Assembly (NCBI GenBank): GCA_951640195.1
Contig: OX621166.1
Location: 2,348,501 to 2,412,500 of the forward strand
Origin: Porpolomopsis calyptriformis
Taxonomy: Eukaryota > Basidiomycota > Agaricomycetes > Agaricales > Hygrophoraceae
Reading direction: 5' to 3'
Length of the DNA stretch: 64,000 nucleotides
Shown here: positions 1-11,951 of the stretch, piece after piece
How positions within the stretch are numbered: the stretch's first letter is position 1
Layout of the letters: every line of letters begins with the position of its first letter
Notes under the pieces: model-generated
The model's database searches: none
Told to the model about the DNA's origin: nothing
What the model saw: the letters and a program-made list of their open reading frames with translations, nothing else
Made by a program: the position numbers and the translations under genes

Positions 1-3000
1 GAGCACGCTTGATGGTGATAAGGATATTTGCTGGACCAGTGGAAGAGGGGTTGCGAGCCTGGAAGAGTTTCTCATGGTAGATGGAATTGTACACGGTTTC
101 CAACAAATGGTCAGATACTAATCCCCTAGCGTCATATCTTCTGAAAGCATCCAAAAATCCTCGGCTGGTGAAATTGTGCCGCGGGTAGCCAGTAGGACCA
201 GGCTCCTGTGAAATACCTCCGTGTAACATTTCATTGAGGCTCACTAGAGCTCGAACGAGACGGATCGCCAAGTCCCTATCATATGCAACTATCCCCGCGT
301 TGGCCTCATACCACCGACTCGCAAATGCATCCAAAAGATATTCAAGTGCGTGGCTGTGCGGAGAGGTGGGAACGTTGATTGAGAAGAGAAAGACGCGTAA
401 CGCCTTGTCCACGCGTAGGCCCGCAAAGCCAAATTCGTCGACAAATGCCTTCAATACCAATTTCGAAGTCCTTCGTGACAAGTAATCACCAAGCCGTGCT
501 CGCTCTAGCTCTAACGTCCTGAATAACAGTTGGCCCAAGGCAATGGGATCATCACGAACACCAGCCCTCTCGAATAACGAGGCGATAGCATAGTCTGGAT
601 CTTTGGAGAAATGAGGAATAAAAGAACGAATCAAGGGATTACGGGGGACAGGCGCATAATTTGGCATCTTCGCTGGAAGTTCTTCCCGTTCCCCGCTGAA
701 ACGAAGATGGCGGAGTAGAACGACACTTTTGACTACGAATTTCCTGTCCAAAGGATTGGGCTTGGATGAATCCAGGATATGATCCCGGTCCATGATGGGC
801 TTGGCAATGACAAGAAGGTCGCTGAATAAAAACAGGAAACGGTCCTTCACCGTATTGGAGTTAACAACCTGGAGGACAGGCGAGGAGAGCAATAATTTGC
901 GAGGGGGATCGTCGATGGCAGCAGCCCACATGGGGCTCCTCAGCCCACGTCCGAGCATCTCTTCTAACCGTTCTAGGACAATAGCCCCTTGCGACCTTGT
1001 AGGGAGCTGAGAGTATTGAGAAGACGTTGTGGAAGATGACTCAGATGTAGATTGCGGTGGATAGTCCTCAAGAGACGACAATGGGTCAGGCGTTGCTGAG
1101 GAAGGGGGTTCAGGTGGGGAAAGACGTGCTGGAGGAGGATCGGGATACGGATGAAATTCGTCTTGTTCAATACCGAGTTCCTTGGGAGGATTGGTTTTTC
1201 TCGCTCTCGGTGTTTTCTCTGCATCCGTAGTATCCGCGCCGATCGTGCTCGACTTATTCGGTGTTGGTATTCGAACAGTTTCTATCACCTCAGGGGGGGA
1301 TAATTGCTTCCCAAGGAGGGTGCTGCCAGTTGCACTCGTAGGAGTACGTGATTTCTCGCTTCCGACCTCTTCCCAATCCGCACTCAAGTCGTTTTCTTTC
1401 CGGCCGCGGAGGAGGTCCGAGAGCGATGGCTTTTTATTTGCATTCTGAGCTGAGGGAGCTCGGGGTTCAGCCATGGGCGAGGTACTAGATGACGGCGACA
1501 TTTGAGAGAATATCTTCTTTGCATTCAACCACTTCTTGACGCCTTCACGGTTCATTGGCAGTTTCAAATTCAGCGATCCCGTGGCGGCCGGAGGCGGAGA
1601 TGTCGGGGGAACGTTGAAATAGTCAACGTGAGAGGAAGATGGAGAAAGTGGAGGCGAGCTGAACTTTGCCAGCAAACGACTATCCGACGCCTGGTGGGAA
1701 AGCTTACGCTCTCTCGTCATCTCCGGTGTCTGCGCCGGAGTATTACCAGACGAATTAGAGCCATGCGCCGGATGATCACCATCAGGGTGCAGGATCGTCA
1801 CATCAGGCGTCGAAGCTGATTGTGCCATCCCCTTGACACGATTCCGTTGCTCTTCATGCTTCTTCATTCTCGGAAAGGGAAAAAGCTTGGCATTCTGATA
1901 CTTTCCTAAATCTACTGTGGAAGCCGGTGGAACGGGCCAAACCCCACCCGGGCTTGAGTGTGGCGCCAGAGACAGTATGGATGCGGAAGCAGGCGGCGAT
2001 TGCATGAAGAGCTGCTGCGACTGCTGGAACGCGAACATTCCCACGGAAGAATCTGCCCTGTCAGTTTTCGCGCTAGTCAGACTGGCGCCACTTTCGCGAC
2101 TAATACTCGAGTCCGTGTGGTCCCGCCTTTCACGCGTGACGATGGAATTGGTGCGAGAGCGCCTGCCGTTGCTTGATGAACTCCTGGTAAAGGTGCTCTT
2201 AACTTTCTCCCACGTAGTCGGCGCTCCATCAACATTGCGTTTAGAATTCGATTCCACGACAGCACGTGAATCCTCCCAGTCGCCCGAATCGGCGCTTAAC
2301 GGGGAGCGTTCACACTGCGCGCGAGATGCAACGGAAAGACGCGCAGGATACAGTTGAGACGTGGCAGAATCATCACTCGCACGAGTGGCGGAGGCTGTAT
2401 GAGACAGGGCAGCCACGGAAGACGGTGATGGAGGGATGTAAGAAGGGGTAATTTCGGGAGACAATTCAGATTCGATGACAGATTCCTTCGAATCCGAGCC
2501 ACGCAATGAGGAATCATTGAATACTTGAGGCGGGAAGTCGCCTTTTGACGAAGCGGCGGACAGTGGTGGTTCCTCGTCATCATCGTCATCGTCGACATCG
2601 TCATCATGTATGGGCATGCGCGACACAGACATCGGCACTTACGTGAAATGTGAGATACGAGCCTATATATAATATCCTTACTCACCAGGATCTGCTACCC
2701 AACTGTGCTCACGGCCAATTTCATCATGATAAGGTACCCGTTGCTGGTGATTCTCAGCCTGATACAAAACCTGTTCCTCGTCACCATCTCCGGAGGGCCC
2801 TTCCTTGAGCGGGGTCGCAAATGGACTAGTTGGGAAAAAGTCTCGCCTCGGTGGTGTTCCGGATGAAGAGAGATATAGCGGCACCACGGTCGGAGACATC
2901 GAGTCTGTTGATGTACTCGAGGGATCTTCCGAGGTATTGGGGAAATGTACAGCAGCAACTTTCGTATGTAATCGCTGAGGAGTAATCGGTTGTCCAGAAA

Positions 3001-4201
3001 TCCTAGATTGTGTAGGGTTCTCGTCTGGGATATCATCTTCTTCCACTAAAATACTTCTTCGTCGAGTTAATCCATGTTCCAACGAACTCTCTCCAGAAGG
3101 TGCCGTTTCTCGAGCTTGCTCCTGATTGTCCTGTTGTAAACATTGACTCTGGCTGGGTACTTCAGATGATGGGCAGGGGGGAGGTGGTTCCGAAATGCTG
3201 TCGTGTGGCGCCGGCAAGGGGGTCGGAGGAACGACGGGAGTGTTTGGAGATGTTAAAACAAAGTCGGAATCTGAGACACCAGTATTACCAGCTGAGCTTC
3301 TCCGAGAGCGTCGCCTTCTTCGCTTTGGGGGAGTTGGTACTATAATATCCTCACCGCCGCTGGTCTGTTCACCGTCTGCTTCCTTGATTCTTTCCCCTAA
3401 CCGCCTTAACATAATCTTTCGAGCGGCTAACCGCTCTCCGCCAGATACCGTGTTGTTTCTGGTCAGCCTTTCAAAGGGAGGCGTAGGTGAGGGAGACGGA
3501 AACGAATGATCGTATGTTTCTGTACCACCTGTTAATTTGTGCATCGCCATCATACGAGCAGCAGCGCTGTTCGAGCGGAACACTCCCTTTTGGAGCGCTT
3601 CTAAAGAAGGTAACATTGGGGTAGGAGGTGACGTTCCGGGATAGAATAAAGAAAGCTCTGGAGAAGTTGGTGCAGGCGACATGAGCAGACGCGATCTTTG
3701 AAGTTCGGCGTGGGATGGAATGGGAGAAACGAGAGGAGGTGTCGCAGGAATAATAGTAGGAGGTGGCTGTGGTGGAGATTCTTCCTGTGAGGAGTCGTTC
3801 GCCGGGGTATGTGATGGCGATTGTGTTGGCCGAACTTTACCCTTGAAGTCTTTTGATCCTCTGGAGCGAGATCGCGAGCGAGAACGACGCTTCGTACGAG
3901 GGGCAGGTTCAGGCTCAGGCTCCGGCTCAGGCTCAGGCTCAGGCTCAGGTGCAGGGTCAAATTCGGGGTGGACTTCTGGTTCTGGCAGGACGACAGCGGG
4001 TTCGATGTCCGCGCCTTGCTCCTCGGGAGTCGGGGTACTGTCATCATCTACTCCTTCTCCACCCTGAGTCCTCTCTCCCTCACTAACAGCCTCCACATGC
4101 ATGGGTGGGCGTCTCCCATCTTTCATCCGCGGCAACGATGCGGCGCGTTTAAGCTTTGCGACAGCGAATGCTCGCTGTTCAGCAGCTGACGTCTGTTCCA
4201 T
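1..4201 (-). CDS. Sec7-domain protein with PH-like segment (C-terminus beyond window)
   Basis: Two exons are visible. The first runs from the ATG at 4201 to a GTGAGT donor near 2692; the second is open from about 2640 to the left edge, so the gene is truncated by the window. The N-terminal ~900 residues are low-complexity, rich in Ser and Pro, with a Pro-Glu dipeptide run encoded at about 3900-3965. A PH-like stretch follows (RFLFLFSDLLVIAKP, about 850-700). Then comes a Sec7-like domain (about 640-45) with LGDYL, VLKAFVDEFGFAGL and ALRVFLFSINVP. Sec7 domains catalyse GDP/GTP exchange on ARF GTPases in membrane traffic. The usual glutamate after GDYL is absent (LGDYLSRR), so exchange activity is doubtful. 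Placing PH before Sec7 is my reading. The family call is fairly secure; the function is inferred. Confidence 0.75.
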
Positions 4202-6102
4202 ATAACACTGGCAAGTAGAGTCCCAGTATACGGACCCAGGATCTTAAAGGAGGAAAGTAAGCATGATGTAGGAAGAAAACGGAACTTGAATGCAGACTGA
4301 GTGTTTCACTTTCTTGATGAGCGCCGGGTATCTTCCCGAAGCTTCAGCAAGCTTATGAACCAACAATCCTAGCGATTAAAAGAGTGTTAATTGGCATATT
4401 AGCTGGAGATGATTGAGAGGATGCTTGCCAGGACAGAGGTGAAGAGGATGGCAGTGGTACCTATCCGGATTCGGAATGGCGGGAACAAATGAATAAATTC
4501 TCACGCTTGGTTCACTTCCACCAGCCAAACCAGTTCACGGAGTTCCATGGCCTCGAGGATTCAATCGGCTTTTAATGAATCTTTATTGCCCTTAAGCCTA
4601 ACCCTCAACCTTTTTTTTTTTTTTTTTCTTTCGCTCTTCAAACATTGTCCCGCATCTGTGTGCGTACCTCCTCTTGCCTCATGTCACCGCGACTATTATC
4701 GATCGATAAGGAGTTTCCGTAATCTACTGAATGCCAACGTTGGCGTTTCCCCATGGGATTCTCGCTCAAATGGCTCGCTCGTCCCCTCTTTCTGGTCCGC
4801 GCACGGAATGAGGCGCAACGGGATCCTCACCGCACCGCACTACGTATCCTGGAGGTGAGGCAAGTAAACTCCTTGAATCAAATGTACGGCATACTCATAT
4901 TTTCTCAACAAAATCATTTTCTTCCTCGGAGTGTGCCGAAATGACTTTCCGCTGCAGTAGTCACAATGCACACTTTTGACTTCACACTTCTACACTTCTA
5001 TCTGATATTCCATCTCCACCGCCCAGCCTCAACGCCACATCCCGTACCTCTTACAATGAAAAGCTACACTAATGATTCCGAGAGTGGTTCGCCCCGCCGT
5101 TCCTAGCTTAAATGAGACAGCCAACCGCCCGTCGGACCCTATTTATCCGCAAAGGAACCCAGCTGGAATCACCTGCTTGATAGCAATATCGCGCCCAAAG
5201 CTTACTGCTGATCCTTCCCATCATACTCACACCACAATCATCCAATGTCCGATGGATAGCATCCGCATAGACGACTGAGTGTGCTATTTCCACCAACCTA
5301 CTCACACTGTATTGGTCACCGACGAAGCACACGCCGATGATCATGCATTGTTGAACTGGCCCTTACTGTATGGAACTAGCGGACGAGAGCTTATCATAAA
5401 TGGTACAAGATTCAACTCCATCCGGAAGCGGAGAAGACTGCAATGCTAAGGCTTATTTACCGATCATTTATGATCGGTGCGGGCTTCAGTATCCGACAGT
5501 TGCACACACGTTTGTTAAGATTTTTCTGTTGTCTGATAACATTCAACAGAATAATATACGGACCAACTGAACTGTGGGCGTTCCCCGTTCCATGTGATCA
5601 GGACGCCTTTCTTTATACAATTCACTCAGGGCTGCTGCGAACCTCTAATTCTATCACATTCTCAGGGTAAATAATTTCCAGACAGTCCACTGATACTTCT
5701 AATTTATCTTTGATGAACCAGGTAAGCGGTTATTACGGTGGTCGATATAAATCCAAGGATGATGAGCGAAGGTTTAGCAATAACCATGATATTATGTAAG
5801 CCGGCTTGCTTAGCGCGAAGCTACATGAAAAGGAGCCCAGGTTTGGGTGAACTGGGAGAGTTTCTGGGCTTGCGTTGAGGTCGAGAGCCCGCCTGAGTGA
5901 CAAAAACCAAAAGAGCGGGAGGGTGATGGCCCGGGTGAACAATGGATACTCCTCTGAATACAAACAATTGGTGTTGCGAGACAAAGGTGCCCTGGTGAGT
6001 TAAAGAGGGATACGAATGGTACCTATCCACCGTGGGATCAATTACTGGCGTACTGGCCCACACGAGGGTAGATCCCCCAGCAAACGCCACGAAGTTGGAA
6101 TG
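4202..6102. other. Intergenic region, no gene recognised
   Basis: This 1.9-kb gap lies between the start of the Sec7 gene and the stop of the NLR gene, both on the minus strand, so it should hold the Sec7 promoter and the NLR 3' region. It contains an 18-nt T run at about 4610-4627. Short open frames here have no domain, no consistent splice signals and no family I recognise. Confidence 0.5.
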
Positions 6103-9100
6103 CTACTCAGGCCGATAACAGTCTGTCCAAGACCGGCCATGAACAAATCGACTCAAATCCAACCGAGTGTGATGTGCACCCAAAACAGATAACTGCTTCC
6201 CATCGCACAAGCCCCGGCGAGGATGAGGCGGGACCCAAAATAGAATCGGATTATTTGGAAGGGATGTACGGATCGTTTGGGTAGCCCAGCCATTCGAACT
6301 CCAATGGCGGCAAGAGCCGAATATGTTCGGTCCAACGCGATGTGTCGAAATTGGCCGTGCCTCGGCTTTCCACACGCGAAGTGCCTCGTCATCTGAACCC
6401 GACACGACGAATTTGCCGTTAGGAGAATACGCGACTGATCGAATACAGCCAGCGTGACCCTCCAAAGGACCCGCAATAACCTGGCCAGTCTTGATATCCC
6501 ATACCCGGAGCATCTCATCAGATGAACCTGAGACAACATGTCTCCCGTTGGGCGAATATGCAACTGCCCAGACCCAGCTCGGGCCGATGAAAGGACCAGC
6601 TACAGTTTGGCCAGTTTTGACATCCCATGTACGCACCGTCTTGTCAAACGAACCCGAGACGACTCGCTTGCCATCAGGAGAATACGCAACCGAGGAGACT
6701 ATTCCTGTATGACCTTGAAAAGGGCCCATCTTAACCTCGCCGTTCTTGGCATCCCAAACGAGAAGGGTCCCGTCAGATGAACCGGAGACAATACTCTTCC
6801 CGTCAGGCGAATAAGCCACTGACCAGATCATTCCCGTGTGGCCCTTGAGAGGACCGACAATAACTTTTCCGGTCTCAACATCCCACACGCGAAGGGTCTT
6901 GTCGGAGGAACCAGACACAACTCTGCCATCTGAAGAATAAGCGACAGATAAAACTGCCCCTGTGTGACCTTTGAAAGATCTTTTTCTAGCCTGACCAGTC
7001 TGAATATTCCACACACGCAGTGTTTTGTCCACGGAACCTGAGACAATCCGATTCCCGTCCGGTGAATATGCCACTGAAGAGATGGGGTGTTTGTGACCCA
7101 TCAAAGGACCAACCACAACTCGGCCGGTCTTAACATCCCACACACGGAGAGATTTGTCAGATGCGCCTGAGACGATTTGCTTACCGTCAGGTGAATATGC
7201 AACTGACCGGATGGAGTGAGCGTATTCCTCGAACGGACATTCCATAGATTTGGCAGTCTCAATATCCCATACGCGAACTGTCCTGTCGGCCGAACCCGAG
7301 ATGACTTGCTTCCCGTCGGGCGAATAAGCGACAGAATGGACCCAATACGTATGACCTTTGAAGGGACCTTCCATCATCTGACCTGTATCGATATCCCATA
7401 CGCGGATCGTTTTATCAGCCGAACCTGAGACGAAGTATTTTCCGTCTGGGGAATACGCAACTGACAGGACTGAATCTGTATGGCCTTCGAAAAAACAAGA
7501 AGCCACCATCTGTCCCGTTTGAACATCCCACACGCGTAGAGCATTGTCCGCCCAGCCCGAGACAATCCGCTTCCCGTCGGGCGAATACACGAGGGACAAG
7601 AGCAGTCCAATTTCATGATCGCAAGCGGCCACCACAACCCGGCCAGTCTCGATGTCCCACATTCGGAGGGTCTTATCCAACGAACCCGAGGCAACCTGCT
7701 TCCCATCGGGTGCATATGCTACTGAGTGGACGGCTTTCGTATGACCATGAAAGGCTTTCAAAACCCGAGTAGTCTCGACGTTCCATATGCGGAGGGTCTT
7801 GTCCTCTGAGCCTGAAACGACCTGCTTTCCGTCGGGAGCGTAGGCAACAGACAGGACGGCATTTGTGTGGCCGCGAAAAGCCGCGGTTAGCCGGCCACTT
7901 TTGACATCCCAGGTACAAAGTAGCTTGTCAGCAGAACCTGAGACAACCGCCTTCCCATCAGGTGAGTACGCGACTGATAAGACAGCATCTGTGTGGCCGG
8001 TTAAGGGACCGGCCACCACCTTTCCCGTCTCAACCTCCCACACGTAGACCGTTTTGTCGGCCGAACCCGAGACAACCCGCTTCCCGTCAGAAGAATACGC
8101 AATGGCGGACACCGGCTTCGTGTGGCCCATCAATACATTGACGAGCGCCGGCCAGCGGTCTTCCCGGCCTGCAACAACAGACAAAGTATTCGGAAACTTG
8201 GAGATGTATTTTTCCGACACCAAAGACCGCCGCGGGGAGAATGGGAGTGCAGACAAATAGATGTGAGGGACGCTTTCTGAAATGGGAGTTTGAAAGTTGA
8301 CAATGAAACGACTAGAGTCTCGAGCAAAGTCGGACAGCCGGGTGTCGAATACCTGTCAAAGGCGTTAATTACCGGTAGCGTAACCAAGTACATCAGTTCT
8401 AACCTCTATCTGTTGAGCTGCCGTAAGTAACATAACTGATGATGCAGGAATCTCGTTGATTAAACTCATGATCTCCAACCAATGCAGGAAATGAACGTAA
8501 AAAAACGTTTCGACCTCTTTTGACAACAGTTTGCGATCGTTCCTGGTTTTAGTCGCATCGGAAAGATGAACCACCCAAAATCGGCAAGAATATAACAAGC
8601 GAGTAGGGACATTAGTCGTTATTCGCCTTTGCAGATCCAATACATCCTGATTTCGCGTGTAGGATGATTCGAAGTTGCATCTATTAAACCGTAGTTCCGC
8701 GTTCATTACTCGCAAACAGGCAAGCACCATATTTCGATGGTGTTCGCACCGATCGATGAGGAAGTGGGGCTCGCGACATCTCGCTGGATCACTCAAGAAT
8801 TCGGCAAAGGAGGTGTGTTTGAGGCGAAGAGTCCCATCCAGTTCTATCACAGACGATAAGCTGAAGAGAATTGCGTCGATTTCCCATTCAACCTCTTGGT
8901 CTTGTTCCCCTAAGACATGCAAGAAATGCTTGAGATCATCGCGGTATAGGGGAACCTTAGCAACTATGATGGCGCCTATTATCATCCTGAATAGTCGGAA
9001 AGTCGCGTCATTAGCGTCTTCAAAGGAGAAATTTAGAATATGGCGGTAAAGGGTATCGATATGATTGCCTTGTTTGCTTGGACCCCCAGCGAGGACAAGC

Positions 9101-10077
9101 TTGAGTTTGGAGGTAGGACTACCTCGCTTCTCTGCCACGAATGCCATGGCTGTTTGTGCCCAAATGAAAAGACCCGCTGCGCGCTCTGTCAACAGATCGA
9201 TGGCGCGCTTCCCGGGCCACGTTGGGGGCAAGTCAAATGTTGGCCGCATGTCGCTCAGCCTTTTTTCGAAAAAGAGCCGAATATCACCATGTGTATCATC
9301 ACTGGTGGAATCTCCAGTTTCGAGTGTGATCACACGGCAAACTCTTGACTGGGAAAATAAGCCTGGTATGCGGGCGTTGTTACTTGTGATTATAAGCTTG
9401 AGTGACCTAGGAAGTCGAGACCAGCGAGTTAACGTCCGAAGAAGGATTTGCTGCTGGGGGAATTGAGAAACATCCGAACCGAGCTCGTCCAACCCATCGA
9501 GAACAATGACCGGGGGAGTTCGCTGCAAGTCCTCATAGTTGGCGGTTAATATGTCCTCAATCAAGCACTCGAAATGCAACAGAAGATCCTCATCCCGAAA
9601 ACCTGGCTGGCTCAAGAAATCGGCTGCGCTTGCTTTCAAAGAGGGATGGAATTGACAGAGGTCGGATGCTACAGTGCGCCAGAAAGCGGTGGGATCTCCT
9701 AAGTTGGCATCACCATGCCGGCAAAAGAAGGCAGAACCAAGTCGTCGCAGTTTGACCAAGTTTGAGACTACAGTGGCTGCAACGGCTGATTTGCCGGCTC
9801 CAGAATTGCCATTGATCCATATGATGTTCGGTGTTGAGGCAGTATCGGGCCCTAGACATAACGACCGTGTAGATTGTCATTGAAGAACTGAAATATAGTC
9901 GGGCATACCGCTCAGCCATTGATTAATCTTTCTCAGCACACCTTCGCGAGTCCCTTCCATGCACCTGGAAATGTTATACCCGCCGCGCAACGCCGGTTTC
10001 AACTTGGCGAGCTGGTTACCGCGGAGGTGAGTGACATAGGAATTGTCACTTGGGAGATCCTGGCTATTGAACATCAT
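6103..10077 (-). CDS. NACHT-WD40 NLR-like protein
   Basis: Three exons (10077-9909, 9851-8404, 8352-6103) give 1288 residues with all phases matching. The first ATG follows an in-frame stop. A 56-residue leader carries the linker usual before fungal NACHT domains (CMEGTREGVLRKINQWL). Next is the NACHT P-loop GNSGAGKS, a Walker B-like run (VIVLDGLDELG) and a helical region. The C-terminal half has 14 WD40 repeats of about 42 residues (pattern SVAYSPDGK, SGS.DKT.RVWD), enough for two seven-bladed propellers, then a WVPP...LDLSRFVHG tail typical of this class. Such STAND proteins act in fungal allorecognition and pathogen sensing. No N-terminal effector domain is encoded, and only 281 bp separate the start from the divergent esterase gene. 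The repeats are very alike, as in NLRs under repeat shuffling. Function is by family only. Confidence 0.9.
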
Positions 10078-10358
10078 AATACTGTCAGAGAGAGGGACGT
10101 GTAATCACTGCTGCCCTGTTTAGGCACCACAAAAGATATCCTTCCCATGATTTTGTCTACATTTGGGCGTCAATCAAAGCTTCCGGAACGTGGAAGCATC
10201 ACGGCGGTGATTGAACAACGAGACATCAGTGCCCATCTTCGCCACTGAAGGAGAGTCTTGCAGCGAGTCCATAGCGAAGTTCGACTCCCACCCAAATTCT
10301 CGAGGTGAAAACCTGTGCAAGGTGGTGATCGACTGTAATCTACACGTGACTCACCTCA
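10078..10358. promoter_or_regulatory. Shared divergent promoter of NLR and esterase
   Basis: This 281-bp segment separates the start codons of two divergent genes, so both promoters must lie within it or overlap neighbouring UTRs. No distinctive motif was recognised. Confidence 0.5.
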
Positions 10359-11660
10359 ATGCCTCCGATCAAGACTGAGCTGAAGCCGACACATCCGTAC
10401 ATTGAACGCTCTGGCCGATGGTTTTGCTCACCTTCAGACACACTGATAGCAGCATGGTGTAGCTCTTCTCTTCGCTTTGTCTTTTCCGGCTCGTCTCTAC
10501 GCATCCGGCCCGGTGAATCTACGCGCCCTATGAGCCTGAATAGTGGCGGGACTCATATGATCGCTTGGACGATTACGGCTCTTGGAAAAGACGATGTGGA
10601 ACCGCTTTTTGGTAGCGCAGATATGACACCTTTGGAAGAGGTCGTGCTGCTTGAGGAGAATGCGATGCCTGATGGCCCACCCTTCCGTGTTGAGCTCACA
10701 CTCATCGATTGGGGATCTCTCATCGAGATCGATGCCATTATTGTTGACTCTGTGAGTGGAAATCTTTTTCTCGTTCACCCCATCTCACGCCTTCCTTCGA
10801 AATAGGAAAATTCCATCCAGCCTTTACCCTTGCCTTCTACGCTTCCAGTGAACGTGTTGGTAATCGGCGATTCTATATCTTGCGGATACACACTCTTCGA
10901 ACAACATGAAGATGACCCTCCCTTTCATGGGTATCTCAGCGCGTTTCCTTCAATCGCGCAGCACCTGCTGCACGATTCCGTTGCGATCCGGACAGTGGCT
11001 TATCCTGGAGTTTCACTCGTGAAAACGATGGACGACGACGGTATGGTTGAGATGTTTTTTCATGTGAGCGACGATTCGTATCTAATTCTGGCATTCGAGA
11101 TAACTGGACCGTTTAAGCGTTCGCCGTGGAGCACAAAACCTTGGTCTTTCACAGAAAACCCGTCTGTAGTCATCATAGCCCTCGGTATGACACCTCTAGC
11201 CAGGTTGTTTTCATTCTCATTGCCCTTGGATCACAGGGACCAATGACAAAGCTCGAGGTGTATCTGACAATCTTTTTGCTGACACCTTACAACATTTCAT
11301 CGAACGACTCAAAGCACTCTTTTCTTCGTCTCTACGTCATGTCTGCGTTATTGTGAGCTCCAATGTGGATCGGATTCAGGTGCACTTGACGCAGTTCCTC
11401 CCCAGGATCCATTCCCCTACTTCCCCCACCTCGGCTTTGACCAATCGAAATCCGCAAGTAGCGTTCCACTTCTCGATCGGTTTCGCCAACGTGATGAGAA
11501 CGGAGTAACCAGATACACCTTCAGCATTGCTGAGGGGATGGCGCGCAACTTGACCACGGATGGGTTGCATCCCAGTCCCCGAGGGCACGAAGTACTCGGG
11601 AAGAACCTCGCCGACAAGCTGAGAGAGATTCTCCATCTTTCACAACACCCTGAGGAATGA
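10359..11660 (+). CDS. CE2-like SGNH/GDS esterase
   Basis: Five exons (10359-10751, 10806-11063, 11118-11184, 11237-11335, 11380-11660) sum to 365 residues in frame. The N-terminal ~130 residues look like the beta-sandwich that precedes the catalytic domain in carbohydrate esterase family 2. The SGNH part has the nucleophile motif VLVIGDSISCGY, then ALGTND (Gly/Asn blocks) split by an intron, and a C-terminal DGLHPSPRGH with the catalytic Asp-His pair. The last intron uses a weak GTCATG donor, chosen because it alone restores frame. Enzymes of this family remove acetyl groups from sugars or polysaccharides. No signal peptide is visible, which is unusual for a wall-degrading role and suggests an intracellular substrate. 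The fold call is strong; the substrate is unknown. Confidence 0.85.
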
Positions 11661-11951
11661 TTCCTAGCATCAAAGGGAACGGGTGAGCGTATGTTGTACA
11701 ACGAAACATGACCGCTAAGAAAATTCGATTGAAGATGCTATTATGCTCCTCAATCGTGCTTGCTCTTCGTTCAATTTCCGTCGCCTCTTCTTCCTCGGCT
11801 GTATGTATAGATGTTGTGTTTTGAGAGCGGCTATATACCAGTGATGAATGATTATGGAATTGCAGTGCTTCTGCGAGCACCAGGTTGAGCTCTGCCTCGC
11901 GTACGGTCTATAATGTCAAAAACACGATACTCCTCCGTTTGATCTCGTCGT

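Noticed and set aside
3720..4067. Plus-strand frame with a long Gly-Ser run
   Set aside because: It is the complement of the Pro-Glu run in the Sec7 gene, whose minus-strand frame is far longer and has domains.
6491..7715. Several frames antisense or shifted to the WD40 exon
   Set aside because: They are by-products of the repeated WD40 DNA; the repeat-by-repeat protein pattern is only in the NLR frame.
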